Below, in pieces: positions 27,382-34,263 of a stretch of DNA of 64,000 nt; the stretch's first letter is position 1, and each line of letters begins with the position of its first letter. The translations under genes and the position numbers were made by a program. A model generated the notes under the pieces. That model saw only the letters and a list, made by a program, of their open reading frames with translations, did not search any database and was not told the DNA's origin. The stretch lies in contig NZ_JACKXE010000001.1 in NCBI RefSeq assembly GCF_014212315.1, forward strand, positions 682,001-746,000, in the 5' to 3' direction. The stretch is from Nocardioides luti. GTDB taxonomy: Bacteria > Actinomycetota > Actinomycetes > Propionibacteriales > Nocardioidaceae.

Positions 27382-29175
27382 TCACCACTCCACCGGGAGG
27401 TGGGAGGGTCGCGTGCCGGTCGGCGGGACGGCGTAGCGACGCAGGGCGTAGCTCATGATCTTGGAGAAGGCCGGGCCGGCGACCGAGCCGCCACCCCCGC
27501 CGTTGCGGGGGTTCTGGACGACGACGTAGATCGTGAACCGGGGGTCGTCGGCCGGGGCGAAGCCCGCGAACGACACCGTGAAGGTGCCGTCGTAGCAGCC
27601 GCAGTCCGTGCCGGCGCGCTGCGCCGTGCCGGTCTTGCCGGCGACGCGGTAGCCGGGCACGGCCGCACCGGGGGCGACGCCGACCTCGGGGTCGACGACG
27701 CGCTCCATCATGTGCGCCATGCCGGTGGCGGCCTTCGGGCTGACCACGCGCCGCGTGGTCGTCGTGTCGGTGCCGACCTCGACGCCCTCGTCGGTCGTGG
27801 CGTGACCCTCGATGACGCTGGGCGAGACCCGGACGCCGCCGTTGGCGATCGTGTTGACCGCGGCGATCATCTGCACGGCGTTGACCGAGAGGGACTGGCC
27901 GAAGGCGATGCGGTCCTGGTTCTGGTGGGTCCACAGGCTGCCGTCGGGCAGGATGCCCGGGGTCTCGCCGCGGACGCCGATGTTCGTGCGCTGGCCGAGG
28001 CCGAACTTCGTCAGGTAGGAGAACAGCTCCCCCGTGTCGAACTTGTCGGCGGCGAGCACGGTGCCGATGTTCGAGGACTTCGCGATCACGCCGGCGAGCG
28101 TGAGCCTGATCAGGTCGTGCGGGAACCAGTCGCGGATCGGGTGGTCCTCGCGCGTCAGCACGCCGGGCACCTTGAGCTCGGTGTGCGGGGTGACCTTGCC
28201 GGCGTCGATGAGCGAGCTCAGCGTGAGCACCTTCTCGACCGAGCCGGGCTCGAAGACGTCGCTGATCGCGCGGGAGCCCAGGTCGTCCTCGTTCGCCTCG
28301 AGCGGGGCGTTCGCGTCGAAGGTCGGGTAGTCGGCCAGCGAGAGCAGCTCACCGGTGCGGGTGTCCATCACGATCGCGACGCCGGAGTCGCCGCGCGAGG
28401 CCTGGACGGTCTGGCGCAGGACCCGCTGGGTGTACCACTGCAGGTCCTGGTCGATCGTGGTGTGCAGGTCCTGGCCGTCGACGGCCTTGCGGATCGTGCT
28501 GTCGCCCAGCGGGATCCGGTTGCCGCCGCCGACGTCGTAGCGCGAGGAGCCGTCCTTGCCGGCGAGCTGCGTCTGGAAGGTGCGCTCGAAGCCGCCGAGG
28601 GGCTCGTCGGTGCCCATGAAGCCGATGAGGTTCGCGGCGACGTCGCCGGCCGGGTAGTCGCGGACCGGGTCGCGCCGGGTGGCGATGCCCTTGAAGCCGG
28701 CCGCGGCCGCCGCCTGGACGACGTCGGTCGCCTTGGTCGACGGCACGCGTCGGGCGATGAACTCGAAGCGGCTGCCCTTGGCGCGCAGCTTCTTCAGCGT
28801 GGAGAAGTAGTCCACGTCCAGCCGCTGGGAGAGGAACTTCGCCAGCTCGGGGGCCTTGTCGGTGGTCATGTACGGGTCGGCCACGACCATCAGGCCCTCG
28901 ACGGAGTCCGCGAGCGGCTGGCCGTTGCGGTCGAGGATGTCGCCGCGCTCGGCCGGCAGCACAACCTCGACGACGCCCTCGGCGGCCGCCATGGCGGCGT
29001 ACGACTTGGGGTCGATCCCCTGCAGCTGCACGAGGCGGGCGCCGAAGACCGACAGCACCATCGCGATGATGATGAAGCCGAAGCGCAGCCGCAGGTGCGG
29101 CGCTCCGCGGAGGCTGCCGCGGGGACGGCGGGGGCCGGGACGGCCGGCTCGCGTCAGCGGGCGGGTGGGGCGCAC
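27382..29175 (-). CDS. ftsI: Septal transpeptidase FtsI (PBP3 / PbpB)
   Basis: 597-aa class B penicillin-binding protein that crosslinks septal peptidoglycan with FtsW. Basic N-terminus, one helix (about 31-50), dimerisation domain (AERGDILDRNGQPLA), then the transpeptidase: S312-V-E-K315 (SxxK), S367-S-N369 (SxN) and K514-T-G516. Two Cys in TDCGCYDG near the KTG motif may be redox-sensitive. GTG 29175 has GGAG at 7 bases. It follows the ftsL-like gene by 14 bases. Confidence 0.97.
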   Translation of the reverse strand: MRPTRPLTRAGRPGPRRPRGSLRGAPHLRLRFGFIIIAMVLSVFGARLVQLQGIDPKSYAAMAAAEGVVEVVLPAERGDILDRNGQPLADSVEGLMVVADPYMTTDKAPELAKFLSQRLDVDYFSTLKKLRAKGSRFEFIARRVPSTKATDVVQAAAAAGFKGIATRRDPVRDYPAGDVAANLIGFMGTDEPLGGFERTFQTQLAGKDGSSRYDVGGGNRIPLGDSTIRKAVDGQDLHTTIDQDLQWYTQRVLRQTVQASRGDSGVAIVMDTRTGELLSLADYPTFDANAPLEANEDDLGSRAISDVFEPGSVEKVLTLSSLIDAGKVTPHTELKVPGVLTREDHPIRDWFPHDLIRLTLAGVIAKSSNIGTVLAADKFDTGELFSYLTKFGLGQRTNIGVRGETPGILPDGSLWTHQNQDRIAFGQSLSVNAVQMIAAVNTIANGGVRVSPSVIEGHATTDEGVEVGTDTTTTRRVVSPKAATGMAHMMERVVDPEVGVAPGAAVPGYRVAGKTGTAQRAGTDCGCYDGTFTVSFAGFAPADDPRFTIYVVVQNPRNGGGGGSVAGPAFSKIMSYALRRYAVPPTGTRPSHLPVEW

Positions 29176-29189
29176 GGCGTACTCCGGTC

Positions 29190-29771
29190 TCAGCGGCTGG
29201 TGTCGGCGGGGCTGTTGTTGTTCGTGTGACTCTTGTTGTTCTTCTTCTTACCGTCCCCGTTGCCGCTGGACCCCGTGGGCGCGCCGGTGGCGGGTGCCTC
29301 GACGTGGGTCGGCGGCGGGTTGAGGATCGCCGGGAGCGCGGGCTGGGCCGGGTTGATCGGGATGTTGCCCTCGAGCGTCGCGGGCGTCGCCTCACCCGTG
29401 ATCGAGCCGTCCTTGAGGTTGAGGAACGCCGGGGAGCCCGCGGTGACCATGCCCATGTTCCGCGCCTGCTGGGCGACCCGCTGCGGGTCGCGGAGCACGT
29501 CCAGCTCCATCCGCAGGGTCTGCTCGCGGGCGGTGAGCGTGCCGGCCTGCGCCTCGAGGGAGGTGGCGGCGAACGACGCCTGCTGCATCGAGGTGTTGAA
29601 CATCAGCAGCCCGACGACGCCGCCGAGCAGCACCAGGGACACCAGGGTCACGAACGGCACCCGCGCGGCGCGCACCCGGCGCCGGGGCACCACGGTGAGC
29701 CGGGCCCGCTCGACGGCGGCCTCGGCGATCCGGGGGACGCGCGTGCGGAGCTGGTAGGCGGGGCTGCTCAT
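29190..29771 (-). CDS. FtsL-like septum protein
   Basis: 193-aa bitopic protein in the position of ftsL. Basic cytoplasmic N-terminus, one helix (about 41-60, [19 protein letters not shown]), then a coiled coil of about 50 residues ([20 protein letters not shown], then [16 protein letters not shown]) typical of FtsL/DivIC. The last 70 residues are Pro/Ala/Asn-rich and disordered, an actinobacterial extension. Sequence identity to known FtsL is too low to name it with certainty; position and topology make the call. ATG 29771 overlaps rsmH by four bases. Confidence 0.88.
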   Translation of the reverse strand: MSSPAYQLRTRVPRIAEAAVERARLTVVPRRRVRAARVPFVTLVSLVLLGGVVGLLMFNTSMQQASFAATSLEAQAGTLTAREQTLRMELDVLRDPQRVAQQARNMGMVTAGSPAFLNLKDGSITGEATPATLEGNIPINPAQPALPAILNPPPTHVEAPATGAPTGSSGNGDGKKKNNKSHTNNNSPADTSR

Positions 29772-30733
29772 GGGGCGACTCCTCGGTCGGGGCGGACACG
29801 CTCGATCGCTCGCAGCCGGACGGAGGCTGCGCGCGGGTTCTCGTCGATCTCGTGCTGGTGGGCCTTCTCGGACCCGCGGGTCACCAGCCGCAGGGCCGGC
29901 TCGGACCCCTCGGGCACGAAGGGCAGGTCGTGCGGGACGGTGCTGCGCGTCGAGGCGGTGAAGGCCTGCTTGACCAGGCGGTCCTCGAGCGAGTGGTAGG
30001 ACTCGACGACCACCCGGCCGCCGACGTTGATCGCGTCGATCGCGGCGGGGATCGCGCGACGGAGCACGGCCAGCTCGTCGTTGACCTCCATCCGCAGCGC
30101 CTGGAAGGTGCGCTTCGCGGGGTGGCCGCCGGTGCGCCGCGCGGGCGCCGGGATCTCGGCGTACAGCAGCTCGACCAGGCGGCCCGAGGTCGTGAACGGC
30201 GCGGTCGCGCGGTCGCGGACGACGGCGCCGGCGATCTTGCGGGCGAACTTCTCCTCGCCGTAGTCGCGCAGCACCCGGGTCAGCTCGGCCGCCGAGTAGG
30301 TGTTGAGCACGTCGGCGGCGGTCGGGCCGCGGGTGCCGTCCATGCGCATGTCGAGGGGCGCGTCCTCGGCGTAGGCGAAGCCGCGCTCGCGGACGTCGAG
30401 CTGCATGGAGGAGACGCCGAGGTCGAAGAGGACCGCGTCGACGTCGCGGAGGCCCTGGTCCGCGATCACGTCGGGGAGCTCGTCGTAGACCGCGTGCACG
30501 CCGGTGAAGCGCTCGCCGTACGCCGCCAGCCGGGTGCGGGCCAACTCGAGGGCGGCGGTGTCGCGGTCGATGCCGATGACGCGGGCCCGCGGGCAGCGCT
30601 CGAGGACCGCCTCGGTGTGGCCGCCCAGCCCGAGCGTGCAGTCGACCAGGACGGCGTCGTCCCGGTCGAGCGCAGGCGCGAGGAGGGAGACGACCCGGTC
30701 GAGGAGCACCGGGACGTGGGAGGGGGTCGGCAT
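29768..30733 (-). CDS. rsmH: 16S rRNA (cytosine-1402-N4)-methyltransferase
   Basis: 321-aa SAM-dependent methyltransferase (MraW) acting on 16S rRNA C1402. Motifs: [10 protein letters not shown] at the N-terminus, the SAM loop [40 protein letters not shown] and [15 protein letters not shown] 30733. The gene lies downstream of mraZ, a structured leader and a 45-codon gene, and is coupled to the ftsL-like gene. Confidence 0.97.
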   Translation of the reverse strand: MPTPSHVPVLLDRVVSLLAPALDRDDAVLVDCTLGLGGHTEAVLERCPRARVIGIDRDTAALELARTRLAAYGERFTGVHAVYDELPDVIADQGLRDVDAVLFDLGVSSMQLDVRERGFAYAEDAPLDMRMDGTRGPTAADVLNTYSAAELTRVLRDYGEEKFARKIAGAVVRDRATAPFTTSGRLVELLYAEIPAPARRTGGHPAKRTFQALRMEVNDELAVLRRAIPAAIDAINVGGRVVVESYHSLEDRLVKQAFTASTRSTVPHDLPFVPEGSEPALRLVTRGSEKAHQHEIDENPRAASVRLRAIERVRPDRGVAP

Positions 30734-30742
30734 GGTCCGGCT

Positions 30743-30880
30743 CTACCGGCCCAGGCTCGCGACGAGCAGGAAGGTGACGGCCAGTCCGACGGACGTGGCG
30801 GCCGAGAACACCATCACCGTGGCGGCCTCGCGGGCCTGGTGACGCACCCGGCGTACCGGTGCCAGTGGTGTGGTGCTCAT
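30743..30880 (-). CDS. 45-aa membrane protein between mraZ and rsmH
   Basis: MSTTPLAPVRRVRHQAREAA is followed by one hydrophobic helix (about 22-43) and a short GR end. A basic N-terminus predicts the N-terminus in the cytoplasm. It begins at ATG 30880 right after the structured RNA region and ends 9 bases before rsmH. It is too short for default gene calling, but its place in the dcw cluster, clean start and stop, and membrane helix argue that it is real. Function unknown; similarity to FtsL/FtsB-size divisome peptides is only in topology. The ribosome-binding site is weak (GAGACGGG, rather far). Confidence 0.65.
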   Translation of the reverse strand: MSTTPLAPVRRVRHQAREAATVMVFSAATSVGLAVTFLLVASLGR

Positions 30881-30937
30881 GTCTCGACCCGTCTCGACGC
30901 TGTGGGTGGTGCCTGCTGGTGCTGTGGTGGTGGAGCG

Positions 30938-31094
30938 AGGAATCCGCCGGACCAGGTCCCTGCCCGCTCCCTCGAAGGGAAGGTGCAATCTGACGCCGGG
31001 GAAGGTGCTCAGATGGCGATGTCGTCTGGTGCCGGGGAAGTGACCCCAGATGACGTGAAGGGAGCGGGCCCGAGACCTCGTCCTGCGGATTCCT
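30938..31094 (-). ncRNA. Structured leader RNA resembling the mraW RNA motif
   Basis: A long imperfect stem closes the element: 31059-31094 pairs with 30938-30972 (AGGGAGCGGGC... against ...GCCCGCTCCCT, and AGGAATCCGC against GCGGATTCCT). Inside are two hairpins of the same design. One has a 9-bp stem at 31046-31054/31021-31029 and loop GGTCACTTCCCCGGCA. The other has arms 31009-31017/30985-30993 and loop GCACCTTCCCCGGCG. Both loops carry CUUCCCC. This matches my recollection of the mraW motif, a predicted actinobacterial RNA upstream of mraW with CUUCCCC terminal loops. Its ligand or mechanism is unknown. Confidence 0.7.
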
Positions 31095-31140
31095 GTGCTG
31101 TTGTGGTGGAGCGGGGTGGAGCAGGTGGTGCCGGTCGGGG

Positions 31141-31572
31141 TCAGACCCCGGGGAAGACCTCTTCGCTGAGCTCGGAGAACTTCTCCTCCTGCTCGGCGGA
31201 GTACTGCTGCCACCGGGCCGGGTCCCAGATCTCGATCCGGTTCATGACGCCGATGACGACGACGTCGCGGCTGATGGAGGCGTACTCGCGCAGCATCGGC
31301 GTGATGGTCACGCGACCCTGCTTGTCGGGCATCTCCTCCGAGGCGCCGGCGAAGAGGAAGCGGGTGTAGTCCCGCGCTCCCTTCACCGTGACCGGAGCCT
31401 CCTGGGCGCGGCGGGTGAGCTCCATGAAGTCGGCCATCGGCCACACCGTCAGACAGCGTTCCTGTCCTCGAGTCACCACGAGCCCCTCCGCCAGTTGGTC
31501 CCTGAACTTGGCCGGGAGGAACAGCCGCCCCTTCTCATCGAGCTTCGGGGTGTAGGTGCCCATGAAGAACAT
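31141..31572 (-). CDS. mraZ: Transcriptional regulator MraZ
   Basis: 143-aa protein with two SpoVT/AbrB-like swapped-hairpin repeats: [21 protein letters not shown] (about 5-25) and [20 protein letters not shown] (about 73-92). It forms a ring that binds tandem DNA boxes and represses its own dcw operon. The ATG at 31572 (MFFMGTY) is supported by GGGGAGG at 7 bases; ATG 31563 is the alternative. Its operator is directly upstream. First gene of the dcw cluster here. Confidence 0.97.
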   Translation of the reverse strand: MFFMGTYTPKLDEKGRLFLPAKFRDQLAEGLVVTRGQERCLTVWPMADFMELTRRAQEAPVTVKGARDYTRFLFAGASEEMPDKQGRVTITPMLREYASISRDVVVIGVMNRIEIWDPARWQQYSAEQEEKFSELSEEVFPGV

Positions 31573-31609
31573 CGAGCACCTCCCCTTCCACCCGTTGACC
31601 GGGCGGCTC

Positions 31610-31651
31610 CTCCACTGCGCACCACTTTACTCCACTTCACTCCACCGTCAA
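31610..31651 (-). promoter_or_regulatory. mraZ promoter overlapped by four MraZ boxes
   Basis: Reading the minus strand: TTGACG (31646-31651), 16 bases, TAAAGT (31624-31629) as -35 and -10. Boxes GTGGAG (31640-31645), GTGGAG (31630-31635), GTGGTG (31620-31625) and GTGGAG (31610-31615) repeat with exact 10-base steps, one helical turn each, across the promoter. This is the expected layout for autorepression by the ring-shaped MraZ. Confidence 0.85.
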
Positions 31652-31952
31652 CCACATCGCGCGTGTCCGCGCCTCGATCTGCCCCCGTTTCCCGGGTGGC
31701 CGACCCCTCCCCTCCCCCGGGCGTTCGCGCTGGTCAGCGCCCTGCCCACGCCCGGATCGGGGCGTGGGGGTGCCGCGGTGGAGGAAAGTGGAGGGAGAGG
31801 TGGAGCGCCGGGGAGGACCGGCGACATCGGTGGCCGCAAAGCGCAACCAAACCGTGACCCCGCGAGTCAGATGCATCGAGGAACCGGACGCGTATGTTTC
31901 CGGGACGCCACTACGGTGGAGCCAGACCGACGTGCACGGGGAAGGAGCGGGA
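31652..31952 (+). promoter_or_regulatory. mraZ-moxR divergent intergenic region with second box array
   Basis: About 300 bases with no convincing gene. On the plus strand GTGGAG occurs at 31778-31783, 31788-31793 and 31800-31805 (steps of 10 and 12), like a second MraZ site, in front of moxR. TACGGT at 31912-31917 could be a -10 for moxR. An in-frame GTG at 31764 exists but the encoded extension is not family-like. Confidence 0.5.
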
Positions 31953-32930
31953 GTGGGATCTCCGCATGAGGACGGGGCCGATCTCGAGACGCTGGCGCGG
32001 GTGGTGGGACGCGTGCGGACCAACATCGAGCGGGTCATCGAGGGCAAGCCGGACGTGGTGCAGTCCGCCCTGGTGGTGCTGCTGGCCGAGGGTCACCTGC
32101 TGATCGAGGACGTCCCCGGCGTCGGCAAGACGATGCTCGCCAAGACGCTGGCGCGCAGCATCGACTCGACGGTGCGCCGGATCCAGTTCACCCCCGACCT
32201 GCTCCCCTCCGACGTCACCGGGGTCTCGGTCTTCAACCAGAACACCCGCGAGTTCGAGTTCCGCCCCGGCGGCGTCTTCGCCAACATCGTGGTCGGCGAC
32301 GAGATCAACCGCGCGTCGCCGAAGACCCAGTCCGCCCTCCTCGAGTGCATGGAGGAGCGTCAGGTCACGGTCGACAACATGACCTACCAGCTCGACACGC
32401 CGTTCATGGTCATCGCGACGCAGAACCCCATCGAGATGGAGGGCACCTACGCCCTCCCCGAGGCCCAGCGCGACCGCTTCATGGCCCGGGTGTCGGTGGG
32501 CTACCCGGTCGAGGCCGCCGAGATCGCGATGCTGAACTCCCACACCGGCCACAACCCGCTCGACGACCTCGAGTCCGTCACCGACGCCGCCGAGATCCGC
32601 AAGCTGACCGGCATCGTGGCGCAGGTCTACGTGTCCGAGGCCGTGCAGCGCTACACGGTGGCCCTGATCGGGGCGACCCGTCGCTCCGAGGACCTCACGC
32701 TCGGCGCCTCGCCGCGCGCGACGCTGCACCTGGTGCGCGCCGCCAAGGCGATGGCCGCGATCCACGGCCGCGACTACGTCCTGCCCGACGACGTGCACAC
32801 CCTCGCCCGCCCCGTGCTCGCGCACCGGCTGCTGCCGAGCGTCGAGGCCGCGATGACCGGGCGCTCCACCACGACCATCCTGGACAGCATCATCGCGGCC
32901 GTGCCGGTGCCCGAGGGCACCCGTGCGTGA
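31953..32930 (+). CDS. MoxR-family AAA+ ATPase
   Basis: 325-aa AAA+ chaperone-like ATPase of the MoxR group. Walker A PGVGKT (55-60), Walker B IVVGDEINRASPKTQ (about 108-122), sensor 1 VIATQNPIEMEGTYALPEAQ and sensor 2 LGASPRATLHL. MoxR proteins usually act with VWA or DUF58 partners to mature or activate complexes; here the next two genes are a DUF58 protein and a membrane transglutaminase, a conserved trio. GTG 31953 is chosen because AAGGAG lies 5 bases before it. Possible control by MraZ boxes upstream. Confidence 0.94.
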   Translation: MGSPHEDGADLETLARVVGRVRTNIERVIEGKPDVVQSALVVLLAEGHLLIEDVPGVGKTMLAKTLARSIDSTVRRIQFTPDLLPSDVTGVSVFNQNTREFEFRPGGVFANIVVGDEINRASPKTQSALLECMEERQVTVDNMTYQLDTPFMVIATQNPIEMEGTYALPEAQRDRFMARVSVGYPVEAAEIAMLNSHTGHNPLDDLESVTDAAEIRKLTGIVAQVYVSEAVQRYTVALIGATRRSEDLTLGASPRATLHLVRAAKAMAAIHGRDYVLPDDVHTLARPVLAHRLLPSVEAAMTGRSTTTILDSIIAAVPVPEGTRA

Positions 32931-34263
32931 GGCCCTCGCCGGCCTGACCGTCCGCGGACGGGCGTTCCTGGCTGCCGGGGTGACCGCGGTCCTGTGCGCG
33001 GTCGTGCTCGGGCAGCCCGCCCTGACCCGCGTGGGCGTGCTGGTGCTCGCCCTCCCGCTGGTGACGGCGTTCGTGATCGGGCGCAGCCGCTACCGGTTGG
33101 CGCTGGTCCGCACCGTCACCCCCCAGCTGGTCGCCGCGGGGCAGCCCGCCCGGGTGAACCTCGCGCTCACGAACGAGGGCCGCACCCCGAGCGGCGTGCT
33201 GCTCCTCGAGGACCACGTGCCCTACGTGCTCGGCACCCGGCCGCGCTTCGTGCTCGACGGCATCGGCCACGGCTGGCGCCGGCACGTGACCTACCAGGTC
33301 CGCTCGGACGTGCGCGGCCGCTTCGAGATCGGCCCGATGTCGGTGCGCGTCAGCGACCCCTTCGGCCTGGTCGAGCTCGGCCGCGCCTTCCGCACCACCG
33401 TGCCGCTCACCGTCACGCCGCGCACGGTGCCGCTCCCGCAGATCCCGCTCGGCGGCGCCTGGACCGGCTCCGGCGACAACCGGCCGCGGGCCTTCGCGAT
33501 CGGCAGCGCCGAGGACGTCACGGTCCGCGAGTACCGCCGCGGCGACGACCTGCGGCGCGTCCACTGGCGCAGCTCGGCGCGCACCGGCGAGCTGATGGTG
33601 CGGCGCGAGGAGCAGCCCTGGCAGTCGCGGGCGACCCTCTTCCTCGACAACCGGCTGCGCTCGCACCGCGGCCAGGGCATCGCCTCCTCGCTCGAGGCCG
33701 CCGTCTCGGCCGCGGCCTCCATCGCCGTGCACCTGAGCCACCGGGGCTTCACCGTCCGGCTCGTCACGGCGACCGGCGAGGACCCCAGCGCCGCGTGGCA
33801 CTTCCGCGACGCCGACCTCAACACCGGTCCGCTGCTCGAGGCGCTGGCCGTCGTGCAGGCGGTCCACCAGCCGCACCTGGACACCGGGTGGCTGGCCGAG
33901 GGCACCCACGGCGGCCTGACCGTCGCGGTCTTCGGCGCGGTCGAGCCGATGGACGTCCCCGTGCTGCGACGGATGCAGCACCAGGCCGGCTCCGCACTGG
34001 CGATCGCCCTCGACGTCGAGTCCTGGATCTCCCCCGCCGCCGGCGACCGGAGCGCCACCACCGCGCTGGCCCAGCAGGGCTGGCGCGCCGTCCCCCTGCT
34101 CCCCCGCGACCGGCTCGACGCCACCTGGCAGGAGCTCGGCCGCAGCGCCGCGCGCGGCACCCGGGCCGGCGGCATCACCGTCACCCCGGTCGCCCCCGCG
34201 GCCGCGTCCCCGACGACCGGGTCCCCGACGCCCGGCTCCCCCGTCCCCGGGAGCGTGCGATGA
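32923..34263 (+). CDS. DUF58 protein with membrane anchor
   Basis: 446-aa protein: two N-terminal helices (about 13-50, then FVIGRSRYRLALVRT), a beta-sandwich-like extracytoplasmic part, and the DUF58 region centred on VREYRRGDDLRRVHWRSSAR (about 205-224) followed by a VWA-like fold. Such proteins are the usual partners of MoxR ATPases; precise function unknown. GTG 32923 overlaps the moxR stop by 8 bases. The last 30 residues are Pro/Thr/Ser repeats. Confidence 0.92.
   Translation: MREALAGLTVRGRAFLAAGVTAVLCAVVLGQPALTRVGVLVLALPLVTAFVIGRSRYRLALVRTVTPQLVAAGQPARVNLALTNEGRTPSGVLLLEDHVPYVLGTRPRFVLDGIGHGWRRHVTYQVRSDVRGRFEIGPMSVRVSDPFGLVELGRAFRTTVPLTVTPRTVPLPQIPLGGAWTGSGDNRPRAFAIGSAEDVTVREYRRGDDLRRVHWRSSARTGELMVRREEQPWQSRATLFLDNRLRSHRGQGIASSLEAAVSAAASIAVHLSHRGFTVRLVTATGEDPSAAWHFRDADLNTGPLLEALAVVQAVHQPHLDTGWLAEGTHGGLTVAVFGAVEPMDVPVLRRMQHQAGSALAIALDVESWISPAAGDRSATTALAQQGWRAVPLLPRDRLDATWQELGRSAARGTRAGGITVTPVAPAAASPTTGSPTPGSPVPGSVR

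Noticed and set aside
31106..31130. A third GTGGAG-GTGGAG-GTGGTG run just after the mraZ stop
   Set aside because: Spacing is 10 then 9 and it lies at the base of the structured leader in very G-rich sequence, so it is too weak to call a MraZ site.
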